A stretch of 64,000 bases of DNA from Verrucomicrobiota bacterium. Its GTDB lineage: Bacteria > Verrucomicrobiota > Verrucomicrobiia > Verrucomicrobiales > Akkermansiaceae. The translations under genes and the position numbers were made by a program. The notes beneath the pieces are model-generated. The model was given only the letters and a program-made list of their open reading frames with translations. It did not search any database and was not told the DNA's origin. Of the stretch, positions 17,527 through 26,071 are shown piece by piece. Location of the stretch: NCBI GenBank assembly GCA_026397725.1, contig JAPLUI010000118.1, forward strand, positions 1 through 64,000, given 5' to 3'. Each line of letters starts with the position of its first letter. Position 1 is the first letter of the stretch.

Positions 17527-20514
17527 ATGAAGAACCATTTGTTTATCGGCCTTGGTGGTCAGGGTGGTCGCACTTTGGCGGAAATCCGCAAGGTGATGCG
17601 GCAACGGGAGAATGACACCAATGACCTGCGCGCAGCACGCGTGAACTGGGATTTCCTGGCTATTGATTCTAGCATGGACGTCCGCAAGGAAAAGCGGGCC
17701 TGGACTTATTTCGGCGAAGACTTGTCCTTGCGTCAGGAAGACTGGCTTCCGCTCGGCTCGCTAAGTCCGGCCGACGTGGACATCCTTGCCGCCCGCAAGG
17801 ACGTTGCCCCTTGGATCGGTAACCGCGAGCAAATGAAGGCATTCCTGGCCAAAATGAAAGTCGAGGGGGCAAACCAAAGGCGTCGGTTTGGACGTCTGCT
17901 TTTTGCCCATAACGCGGACAAAATCAGGACGGGCATCTTCACTCAAAAGGTCAATGGTCTGGCCATGCGGCAGGGTGCCACCAACGATTGCTGTTTTCAC
18001 GTGTTCGCCTCGCTGGCGGGGGGGACGGGCAGCGGCTGCATTGTTGACCTGGTCACGGCGATCCGCGACCGCTATCCTAACAGCTCAATGGTGGGTGGAT
18101 ACCCGATCTTTGTCTATATCTACGCGACCCACGATGATGCCGGGTCCGCGGACGTCGGGTATTTCTATCAGAACCAGTTTGCCGCCCTCCGCGACCTCAA
18201 CGCGCTCATGTGCAGCTCCCTGCCAACAAATCTTCTTGGCACGGATATGGACGGACGACTGTATGATGGCAGCGAACCGATCGCCCAATTGCTGATTACC
18301 ACCAGCTTGAGCCACAGTAACGCCAAGGTGGCGCTTCCCAGACAGATCAGCACGGTCGCTGAATCGTGTTTCGAGCGCATCTTTGCCTTGGCAGCCGGCA
18401 ACATGAATGCTGCGTGTCAGCAATCGGTGACCGGTCAGGACGTCATTGCAGCCTTTCCGGGGGAGCCACTGGTGTGCGCGGAACGAAGCTACCGTTTCGC
18501 GGGCATCGGCATGAGACGTTGGGAAGTGCCACACGCCCGGATTGAGGAACTGCTCGCTCTTGATTGTCTTGAGTATTCCCTCAAGCAGGCGCTTTACAAT
18601 AACTGGGATCTGGCGAAAGGCTTCGTTGACACGCTGCCTGAAATGTCAGCAACGGAAAGCAAGGTTCGGATAGACAGGCTGTGTGCTTGTGCAGAAAGGA
18701 CACTCGCAACCAAGACCGTGGCGCCAGAACTGGCAAGTCGCTTTGCATTGGAGACGGGCGAATTGCTTGCGGGCGTGCTTTCGGACTCCAAGCGCTGCAA
18801 GGACATCACCCGGATTCAAAGCGAAATCAAAGCCCACTACGAAAAGACATTCCTCGAACGGGGAGCGCTCACCCATTTCGAGACGCTCAAGCTCGGTATC
18901 AAAGACCGCGTCCAAGATACCATCCGGGAAATCGATCAGTTGATCACGGACGCTTGGTTGGATTCCGTCAGTCCGCTGGCCTTGGGGCACATATCCTCGC
19001 TCCTGGATTCGTTGGTGCTGCGTCTGCGGGCCGGGCTCCAGAATGCCACCACGTCCGAGCCCTCTCCTTCCGATGGCAGTCCACCGCAATCGAGCATCGA
19101 ACGAACGTGCGTCGCGCGGGCTCGTGAATGGCAAAAGCTCACAACCCTGTCCCGCTGGGTAGGGAAGATGTCCGCATTGCTGCGGGCCGAATGCGATGAC
19201 AGGACGGCCATTTGCATCGCAGGAATCCAGACCGAGTGTCGTGCGTTGGACAACGCATTCGTGACGGCTCTGCTGGAGGATCTGCAGACCCTTCAAGTGC
19301 GTTACGGTTCCGCCTTGGGGGTCCTCAAGTCGCTGCTCGAAGAGACCGCAAAAGACGCCAGAACCATAGCGGATGATCTGCGCAGCCTCAACCAAGGGGC
19401 GGGAGCCAATAAGTACGAGTTCGATCAAAAGGCACTGGACGAGTACCGCAAACAATTCCGGACTGGCCGTGAAGTTCAGACCAACTGTGGGCACCGGATG
19501 CGACTCGCCTTGCGTGCCTGCATCCCGGGAAAACCCCTGTCCACTCTCGACACCGTGAGCAAGAACCCGGCCGACAATGAGGATCTGGAGGAGGCATTAC
19601 GCATGACCGCAATGGCATCCGCCCGCATGACCCAACAGCAGATGGAGGCCAAGGGCCTGGCGCCGAATCTTCTCGGGGACTCCCTGTTGGACCGCCTGCA
19701 GGACAGATTCGCCAGCAATCCCCAGGCCCTTCAAGCGGAGTTGTCCGAGTTTGTCAATCTTGCCACCTCCAATCTGCACTGGACGGGAAACCACATCCAA
19801 CCTTCTAACATTCTGGGGACGAATGTTGGAGTTTCCAGTATGCCGCGCCGGCTGTTTGTGCTGGGCCTGCCCGCGCATCCCTTTAGCGCAACGCTTCGAG
19901 CCGCTTTTGAAGGTTGTCGCAACGCGGGAGATAACTTCATCTACGACATTTATTCTCACAATGATCCGGCACAGTTGCGCTTGTTGCTGGTGGACTATTG
20001 GATGGCGGCACGCTTCTCCACCGTCGTGAACGAACTGAGCGTGACATACGTGGCTGTCGAGAAGAAGCACGACGCAGCCACACTGTATTTCTGCAACATC
20101 GATCCCAGCGGCGAGGCTGGAGCGCGGGTGCCGATCCTCCTTCCAAGCGTGCAGGAAATGCGCGAGCGCTTTGCCGCCGAACTCTGGCTCGGACAACACC
20201 CACAACTGAAAGTGATAGAGGCGCAAGCGGGCAAGGTCGTGCTAGTGGAAGACCTTCCTCATGGAAAGGAAACGACGGATCTGGGTACCTCTCCAGAGCA
20301 AGCGGTCGATCAAGCCGATTTCACGAAGATGTTCAAAGTTCACTGCGTGCTGAGCGATGCTCTCCAAGCGAGGTTTGGGAAGAATCGGCAGACCTGGTTG
20401 CTGGACGTCCTCAAAGCGGAGAGTGAGCGCGTGGAAAAGGACTGCGGAATCCCGTCGGACGAGTTCCGGAGTTGGGAGGTCCGGCGCCAGCAACTCATCA
20501 AACTCCAACACTAA
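17527..20514 (+). CDS. Giant tubulin-like (Tubulin_2 type) GTPase
   Basis: The 995-residue protein has an N-terminal tubulin/FtsZ-fold nucleotide-binding domain. GLGGQGGR at residues 8-15 corresponds to the first glycine loop, and AGGTGSG at 164-170 to the tubulin signature GGGTG(S/T)G. A further 550 or so residues are mostly helical, and a C-terminal alpha/beta region (RLFVLGLPAHPF) follows. It is more than twice the size of FtsZ, TubZ or the Prosthecobacter BtubA/B proteins and is not one of them. The best match in memory is the Pfam Tubulin-like family, whose function is unsettled. It lies one base from the OmpA-fusion gene, implying close co-expression. Its codon use is less GC-biased than the neighbouring core genes. 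Confidence 0.82.
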   Translation: MKNHLFIGLGGQGGRTLAEIRKVMRQRENDTNDLRAARVNWDFLAIDSSMDVRKEKRAWTYFGEDLSLRQEDWLPLGSLSPADVDILAARKDVAPWIGNREQMKAFLAKMKVEGANQRRRFGRLLFAHNADKIRTGIFTQKVNGLAMRQGATNDCCFHVFASLAGGTGSGCIVDLVTAIRDRYPNSSMVGGYPIFVYIYATHDDAGSADVGYFYQNQFAALRDLNALMCSSLPTNLLGTDMDGRLYDGSEPIAQLLITTSLSHSNAKVALPRQISTVAESCFERIFALAAGNMNAACQQSVTGQDVIAAFPGEPLVCAERSYRFAGIGMRRWEVPHARIEELLALDCLEYSLKQALYNNWDLAKGFVDTLPEMSATESKVRIDRLCACAERTLATKTVAPELASRFALETGELLAGVLSDSKRCKDITRIQSEIKAHYEKTFLERGALTHFETLKLGIKDRVQDTIREIDQLITDAWLDSVSPLALGHISSLLDSLVLRLRAGLQNATTSEPSPSDGSPPQSSIERTCVARAREWQKLTTLSRWVGKMSALLRAECDDRTAICIAGIQTECRALDNAFVTALLEDLQTLQVRYGSALGVLKSLLEETAKDARTIADDLRSLNQGAGANKYEFDQKALDEYRKQFRTGREVQTNCGHRMRLALRACIPGKPLSTLDTVSKNPADNEDLEEALRMTAMASARMTQQQMEAKGLAPNLLGDSLLDRLQDRFASNPQALQAELSEFVNLATSNLHWTGNHIQPSNILGTNVGVSSMPRRLFVLGLPAHPFSATLRAAFEGCRNAGDNFIYDIYSHNDPAQLRLLLVDYWMAARFSTVVNELSVTYVAVEKKHDAATLYFCNIDPSGEAGARVPILLPSVQEMRERFAAELWLGQHPQLKVIEAQAGKVVLVEDLPHGKETTDLGTSPEQAVDQADFTKMFKVHCVLSDALQARFGKNRQTWLLDVLKAESERVEKDCGIPSDEFRSWEVRRQQLIKLQH

Positions 20515-20515
20515 C

Positions 20516-22531
20516 ATGGCCCGCTATTTCAGATGTGGAGACAGTTCCAGGCAGTGCGAGATCGCGCGGAGCAGGAAGATCATTCCTGAATCCAAGTGGG
20601 TTTGCCCGGGGGGGAAGGAACAATGCGCGAATCAGCGCGAGCCGGTCCCATGGCTAGAAGCCATGTGGGCCTTGCACCGCAGGGAGTTTCTGATTGCCGG
20701 CGGGGTGATGCTCATCCTGTTGCTCATAGGCATCATTGCGATTCTGACGCGCAGCGATCCGCTACAGAAGGAGTGCGAAGGCATTCGTGCGGACTTGGGG
20801 GTGCTGGAATCGCATCTAACGAAGCTGGAAGCGCAACCCACTTCGGGCTCGTCATCACCAGAAGCGACCTTGAAGCAATTGGAGCAAAAGGCGGCGGATG
20901 TTCAAACTGACATTCAGTCCAAGCTGGCCTTGAAGACTGCGGACGGAATCAAGAAGGCCAAGGACAATCTTCTGACTTTTGATTCGCTCTTGAAGCAGGG
21001 CCAAGCCTCCGTCCAGGCCTCAAACAAGCCTGCCACCGGCAGCGGCCCGGTAGCGATCGAGGTGAAGAAGTTGATCCCCGATCTGCGGGCCATGCAGCCC
21101 CGTGCCGAGGGCTTGCGCAATCAGGCCCAAGTCGCTTCCAACAACATCATTTCCAATCAAGCCGATGAGATTCTGGAATCGATTGCGAAAGACATCAAAC
21201 GAGCCTCCAAGCTGTTGCCAAAAGCGCCAACGCCAGTTCCCCCCGACTTGCTTGCATCGTTCGAGGCGAAGATCAAGTCAATGCGGGACGATGCGGCCAA
21301 GCGGGTCCAGGGTGCTGTCCTTCCTCCTCCTCCCGTCGTGAAGCCGTTCGACGAGAAGGATGCCACGCTGGTGATTACGTGCTCATCGGATCTTCCGGAA
21401 AGCCTCATGGTGCCCTTGTTGAGGGCGCGGAGCGGTGGGGAAGCAGTGCGGTGTCAAGCCGATTGGTATTACCAGTCAAAGCCGGATGTCACCCCGCAGG
21501 AAAAGATCATCATCAAGAACAGCGACGAGACACCCTACGGCGACCTTATTTCCGGTCGCGTGGATCTAGTCGTTACGGATCGACCTCCCACCCCGGCTGA
21601 AGTGGCCGCCTTCGAGCAAAAGTTTTCTGGTGCCTCGTTAGGGTCCCGAGCGCATTCCGAGGTGATTGCTTTGGATGCCCTTACCCTGCTGGCCCATCCG
21701 GAAAGTTCGCGCGACAAGGTTCAGGGCAAAGAAGCCGCCAATCTGCCGTGGATTGGCGGGCCCGTTGGCGGCCCTGAACATTCAGCGGCACTGCGGCGCG
21801 GATTCCGTCCCAGTCAGAGCGTTGAACGCCCGGCGGATGCGGTGCTCGCGGACAAGAATCTGCTAGGATTGGGCTTATACCACAGGGAAGGTGCCAACAT
21901 CAAAGCCAAGCGCCTGGCATACCAGCCTTCCTCTGACACCCGCGAGTTGAAACCCAGCCCGTTTTCCATCGCCACCGAGGACTACAATCTATCCTTCCGT
22001 ATTCAAGCCTCCACGTCGCCAGCCAGTCGCAAGGGGGCACTTGAATTGGTCAACCACATTACCTCAGCCCAAGGGCAGGGAGTCGTGGCCAACCAAGGGT
22101 ATGTCGATCTGCGACTTGTCTCGATGCGTGACCCTGTCGATCCGCTCATCCTGGCCATCCTGGGCGAGGTTCTCAAGCGCGATAATGTTAAGGGGGCGAT
22201 TAGAATCTCAACCAATTTCCGCTTTGACTTGGGCAAGGATGAACTCGATCTCAAAGCCAAGGCAGACATGGAGCGCCTTCCACTCACCATCGCAAGGGAG
22301 TTCCCCAAAGCGGATGTGGTGGTCATCGGCTTCACTGATAATGTCGGATCGGTTGAAATCGACCCAAAGCTGTCACTTCAGCGTGCCAAGCGGATAACCG
22401 ACGAACTAAACAAATCAAAGCTCCCCGCCAAGCCCGCGGGACTCGGACGACAGTCGCCCGTGGGTGATAACGCAACTGAAGAGGGACGGGCTCGCAATCG
22501 ACGTTCGGAGGTTTGGGTGGTGCCGGGATGA
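20516..22531 (+). CDS. Zinc-ribbon / TM / substrate-binding-like / OmpA fusion protein
   Basis: The protein has 671 residues. Cys7, Cys14, Cys30 and Cys37 (C-x6-C-x15-C-x6-C) form a probable zinc ribbon on the cytoplasmic side. One membrane segment (58-77) and a helical linker follow. Next comes a PstS-like periplasmic-binding region from about residue 280 (ATLVITCSSDLPESLMVPLL, later GRVDLVVTDRPP). The C-terminal OmpA/MotB domain holds VIGFTDNVGS and, near the end, EEGRARNRRSEVW, the peptidoglycan-binding pattern. The chain therefore spans cytoplasm to cell wall. The in-frame ORF extends back to 20357, but ATG 20516, one base after the previous stop, is the natural start. Confidence 0.82.
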   Translation: MARYFRCGDSSRQCEIARSRKIIPESKWVCPGGKEQCANQREPVPWLEAMWALHRREFLIAGGVMLILLLIGIIAILTRSDPLQKECEGIRADLGVLESHLTKLEAQPTSGSSSPEATLKQLEQKAADVQTDIQSKLALKTADGIKKAKDNLLTFDSLLKQGQASVQASNKPATGSGPVAIEVKKLIPDLRAMQPRAEGLRNQAQVASNNIISNQADEILESIAKDIKRASKLLPKAPTPVPPDLLASFEAKIKSMRDDAAKRVQGAVLPPPPVVKPFDEKDATLVITCSSDLPESLMVPLLRARSGGEAVRCQADWYYQSKPDVTPQEKIIIKNSDETPYGDLISGRVDLVVTDRPPTPAEVAAFEQKFSGASLGSRAHSEVIALDALTLLAHPESSRDKVQGKEAANLPWIGGPVGGPEHSAALRRGFRPSQSVERPADAVLADKNLLGLGLYHREGANIKAKRLAYQPSSDTRELKPSPFSIATEDYNLSFRIQASTSPASRKGALELVNHITSAQGQGVVANQGYVDLRLVSMRDPVDPLILAILGEVLKRDNVKGAIRISTNFRFDLGKDELDLKAKADMERLPLTIAREFPKADVVVIGFTDNVGSVEIDPKLSLQRAKRITDELNKSKLPAKPAGLGRQSPVGDNATEEGRARNRRSEVWVVPG

Positions 22532-22544
22532 GGAAGAAGTCCAG

Positions 22545-24296
22545 ATGACATTACCAGAAACATCCACGCCGATTGTTGCGGCCGCATTTGTGGGAGGCAT
22601 CGGGTTGCTCGGCATTGTTGCCGGTGTTGTGGCTTGCCGTCGCGTTTTTGCCGAGGGCAGGATTCTGGACAGGGGCGAGGATGCGTTGACCGGCTCCCTT
22701 CCTTCGTTGGACCTGGATACCACAGACCCCGTCACCTGGCTGGCATCGAATGATCTGCCAAAGGACTCACACTTTGGAGACCATTTGCTATCGGTGTGGG
22801 GTGGTTGGCTTGGGGAAAGGGTGCCGACCCTCGCCGAGTTGCACAGCCTCTCCGCCCGCCGTGAGCGCAGGCGCTTGTCCGCCCGGATTTCCGGCGGCAT
22901 CACGGCCCTCCTGCTCATCTGCGGCATCGCCGGAACCCTGCTCTGCATTCACCCGATCCTGCGGGCTTTCACGATTCTGAAGGACGCGGATGGGAATGTT
23001 GTGATCGACCCTGCGGAAGCACAAGAAATCATCCGTAGCCTTGGTAGCGCGTTCCTGCCGAGTCTAACGGCATTGGTGGCAACCGTGCTGGTCGCCATCT
23101 TGCGGGGGATGTACCTCCAGTCAACGAGCGGGCTGGCCTGGCGGCTTGACCGGTTTGCCGTCGACCAACTGTTTCCCATGTTCAAGCCGAAGCGCTTTGG
23201 CGCCGAATTGACCGCGGTTCATTCGAAGCTTTCGCGACTGGTTGACCGCATGGCTGAGCGGGATCGGGATTTTGCCGAGGCCATTGGGATTCTCGGTAAA
23301 GCCGCCCAGGATCTCAAGGACTCCGGCCCCAGATTGAAAGCGGCTTCCGACCGGATTACCAACGCCGCCGACCGGCTGGCCAACGAAACGGAGTCCATGA
23401 CGAAGGCCTTGGACACCCATTTGGGCGAGAACTCCGCTCTGGTCAATGGAACCCATTCAATCAACGAGATCCTCGGAACTTGCGTGGATGCCGCGAATCA
23501 ACTGCGGGAGGGTGGTACCACCCTCGCAACTTCCCTCGCTGAGGCGTCCGGAAAATTCGAGACGGCACGCACCCAACTCGGCACGGCTGTGGCGGAGATT
23601 CCACAGCAAATCCAGCAGGGCTGCGATTTGGGTAGCAAGACCTTGAGCGAAGCGAACCAGCGGGCGACCCGAGATGCCGCTACTGCCATTGCCAAGGCGA
23701 CGGAGGCCGCGGCCCTCGGCATCAATTCAAGCTATGCCAAGGCGGGTGAGGTCTTCACTCGCGCGGCCAGCGAGGCTTCCACCCAGGCCGCCACGGCAAT
23801 CGGACAGGCGACCGGTGCGGCCACGAACACCATCAAGGCGGAGGTCGCACCTGTCACCCAGGTGGTCACCGCGCTTAGCAAGCAATTGGATGCCGCCAGC
23901 ATAAGTTATGCCAAGGCGGGTGAGGTCTTCACCCGCGCTGCCACTGAGGCATCGAATCTTGCCGTCAGGACCATCGGACAAGCGGCCAGTGAGGCGGCAA
24001 ATCGCCTCAAACCCGAGGTTGGACCGGTCGCCCGGCCTGCCCCCGAGTTGCCCGGACCATCGGATGCCGCCAGGGGCGCAGCAATCGAAGCGACTGGTGC
24101 GGTTCCAACAGGCATCACTGCGGAGTTGGATCCAATCACTCAGGCCGACGGCCGCGGCCAATTGGATCCCATCAACAAGGGCCGTGCCGGGACCGCAATC
24201 GATACGTTGGATGAGCTTGATCGCAGACCCGAGATGGAGAATCCTCCAACAACGAAACTCTGGAAGAGGATTGTTTCCCTGGGACTGATGAAATGA
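22545..24296 (+). CDS. MotA/TolQ/ZorA-like channel protein with a long helical tail
   Basis: The 583-residue protein has membrane segments at about residues 10-31, 116-137 and 165-187. The last two carry the MotA/TolQ/ExbB-like pattern GIAGTLLCIHPIL and LPSLTALVATVLVAILRG. Roughly 390 residues of coiled-coil tail follow, including two copies 58 residues apart of SYAKAGEVFTRAA(S/T)EAS. ZorA of Zorya defence has the same plan: a channel core plus a long cytoplasmic tail. ATG 22545 has a good GAGGAAG ribosome site, rare in this window; the GTG at 22464 overlaps the previous gene and is rejected. It probably pairs with the next gene as an ion channel. Confidence 0.8.
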   Translation: MTLPETSTPIVAAAFVGGIGLLGIVAGVVACRRVFAEGRILDRGEDALTGSLPSLDLDTTDPVTWLASNDLPKDSHFGDHLLSVWGGWLGERVPTLAELHSLSARRERRRLSARISGGITALLLICGIAGTLLCIHPILRAFTILKDADGNVVIDPAEAQEIIRSLGSAFLPSLTALVATVLVAILRGMYLQSTSGLAWRLDRFAVDQLFPMFKPKRFGAELTAVHSKLSRLVDRMAERDRDFAEAIGILGKAAQDLKDSGPRLKAASDRITNAADRLANETESMTKALDTHLGENSALVNGTHSINEILGTCVDAANQLREGGTTLATSLAEASGKFETARTQLGTAVAEIPQQIQQGCDLGSKTLSEANQRATRDAATAIAKATEAAALGINSSYAKAGEVFTRAASEASTQAATAIGQATGAATNTIKAEVAPVTQVVTALSKQLDAASISYAKAGEVFTRAATEASNLAVRTIGQAASEAANRLKPEVGPVARPAPELPGPSDAARGAAIEATGAVPTGITAELDPITQADGRGQLDPINKGRAGTAIDTLDELDRRPEMENPPTTKLWKRIVSLGLMK

Positions 24297-24383
24297 AATA
24301 GTCCTGGATGATCCTTGGCGCATAAGGTCGTCCCGGCGCGGAGATTCAATCAAGCGCAGGTGACTCATAGAAAGGCAACAATC

Positions 24384-25400
24384 ATGCACATGGATTCCCA
24401 AGACTCCCAGCCGGTTTCCTATTGGCCCAGCGTAAGCGATCTGTTCATGACGCTATTCATCGTGTCTTTGGTTTTCACAGGCTTACTCTGTTACTCCTTC
24501 CTGCCACGATCTGCCAAGAGCACCAAGGTGGTGGTTGACGCGGTCGGGGGAGTGAGCATGCGGAACATTATCGAACCCACCAACCGGATTCGGCGGGCGC
24601 TGGGGCCATTGCCCGATCTTCCTGAACTCCAAAGTGGTCTTGCAGCTCCTGCGGTGGTTGTCGGCTTGACAGCGACCGCGGATGCCGTCGAACAGCATTT
24701 GCGCGATCTCATCCCACGCCGCGCGGCCGATGATTTGAAACGCCAACTCGCCGAGGCGCGGAAAACCATTGAGGAGAAGGATCGGAAAATCAGGGAACTT
24801 GAAGGAAAGATTGGCGAGTTACGAAAAGACGATGAGCCGATGGTCAGCATCATTGGCCGGACGACCAACAAGGCATACGTCTTCGATTCAGGCAGCGCCG
24901 TGATGAGCAAGGCGTTTTCCGACGGTCTCAAGAGGAAGGTTGTTGGCAAGGGGCAAGGGGAGTTCGAGGAACTCAAGAGTCAGATCATCAAGCGGAATGC
25001 TGGTGGCAAACAAGCCGTGGACACCCTTGAAATTGTCGGGCATACCGACGGCCAACCGGTGGGCAGCAGCGGCAATCTCGACCAGCGGCTGCCCCTTTTT
25101 CTCACCAACCGGGACCGGCAACTCCAAGGGATGCTCGCCGGTTCGAACAACGACTTGGGCCTGATGCGAGCACTGGCCGTGCAGGTCGCGTGGGAGGAAT
25201 TCGTCGAAAACCAGGCCGACGCGGCGGAGAAAGCACAACTGCGCCAGATCAAGGTGCGCAGCTACTCGGCCGGCCAGACCATTCCCCCGGGCGACGCCGT
25301 CCTTCACGACCCGGAACGTCTGATGGAGAAGAACGACGCGGCCCGCCGGATCGAAGTGAGGCTCACCAAGCTGGGCGGCGCCACGCCGCCTCCGCGGTAA
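24384..25400 (+). CDS. MotB/ZorB-like peptidoglycan-binding stator protein
   Basis: The 338-residue protein has a short cytoplasmic head and one membrane segment, YWPSVSDLFMTLFIVSLVF. Asp19 sits where MotB and ZorB have the ion-carrying aspartate. A coiled coil (KRQLAEARKTIEEKDRKIRE) leads to an OmpA-like domain with VGHTDGQ, NDLGLMRA and DAARRIEVRL, matching the family's TD, NxxLSxxRA and R-x-x-E-x-x-x sites. AAAGG lies 8 bases before ATG 24384, which supports this start over the upstream TTG 24315. The gap of 87 bases from the channel gene is the largest in the operon. Confidence 0.82.
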   Translation: MHMDSQDSQPVSYWPSVSDLFMTLFIVSLVFTGLLCYSFLPRSAKSTKVVVDAVGGVSMRNIIEPTNRIRRALGPLPDLPELQSGLAAPAVVVGLTATADAVEQHLRDLIPRRAADDLKRQLAEARKTIEEKDRKIRELEGKIGELRKDDEPMVSIIGRTTNKAYVFDSGSAVMSKAFSDGLKRKVVGKGQGEFEELKSQIIKRNAGGKQAVDTLEIVGHTDGQPVGSSGNLDQRLPLFLTNRDRQLQGMLAGSNNDLGLMRALAVQVAWEEFVENQADAAEKAQLRQIKVRSYSAGQTIPPGDAVLHDPERLMEKNDAARRIEVRLTKLGGATPPPR

Positions 25401-25406
25401 GACAAC

Positions 25407-25427
25407 TGACAGCCGTCTCGGCTGTCA
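25407..25427. repeat. Hairpin repeat after the motor operon
   Basis: TGACAGCCG-TCT-CGGCTGTCA, a 9-bp stem, begins 6 bases after the stop of the MotB-like gene. It shares its core with the hairpin at 16457-16473. It lacks a T-run, so it is a weak candidate terminator or a REP-like element. Confidence 0.7.
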
Positions 25428-25597
25428 GGGAATTCAGGCCCAAAATGCCGACGGGCAGTCCGCTGCCCATCGCGAACGGGAGGCACAACTTCGATTTGAT
25501 GCCCAACTGCACACTTCCTGGGCTGGACCTTGAATTGACAAGGAATGGGCAATGCATCCCGGAAAATGACTTGGCACATTCCGGGGGGTGCCGGGAC

Positions 25598-25717
25598 TTA
25601 GCCACAGCGGTGTGGCGCTGCGCTTCCCACCGCACTCCATACCTTCACCTGCCCAGGCGCGAGCCAAAGTCTGGAGTGCGGTGGGAAGGGCGCAGCCCGC
25701 CACACCGCTGTGGCTAA
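25598..25717. repeat. Long inverted repeat (about 42-bp arms)
   Basis: The left arm starts TTAGCCACAGCGGTGTGGCG and ends CACCGCACTCCA. The right arm is its near-complement, TGGAGTGCGGTGGGAAG to CACCGCTGTGGCTAA. The same arms recur at 52423-52470 and 52637-52690. No ORF lies between them; an IS-derived or REP-like mobile hairpin is likely. Confidence 0.8.
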
Positions 25718-25759
25718 ACCGGGAGCGCGGCGGGGTTCCCATGAGGTACGCCGAAGATT

Positions 25760-25932
25760 TCAACATTCAACATTCAACATTCAACTTCCAACATTCAATG
25801 ATCAAGTAAGAGCAAGACATGACGCCGCATCGGCACTGCTGCCACCTGCAAACCCATGGGCGGATGATTCACGAATTCGTCTGAAACGCCAGCAAGTGCC
25901 AACTCATTTTCCGCCGGGATCAGGAACTGTGC
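25760..25932 (-). repeat. Dispersed intergenic repeat, copy B (reverse)
   Basis: This is the reverse complement of the block at 59763-59919. It begins with the short tandem CAACATTCAACATTCAACATT and ends GATCAGGAACTGTG. The interval 25401-26071 otherwise holds no gene. Confidence 0.85.
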
Positions 25933-26071
25933 GGTTCCATCGCATCATGGCAACGGTCGCCTCCGTCATCATCGCTGGGGAGCTTCCGGGATGAAGTGAC
26001 CAAGCCAGTGGATCGAGGGTTTCAGGAGTGCCCACATTTTGTCAGATCAATTCCGGCAAGCGGAATTCCAG

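Noticed and set aside
17527..20514. BtubA/BtubB-type bacterial tubulin
   Set aside because: Length is more than double and only the glycine loops are shared; no sign of the eukaryote-like tubulin core.
16737..25400. Calling the operon a Zorya system
   Set aside because: ZorA- and ZorB-like proteins are present, but no ZorC, ZorD helicase or ZorE nuclease is encoded nearby, and the tubulin and binding-protein genes are not part of Zorya.
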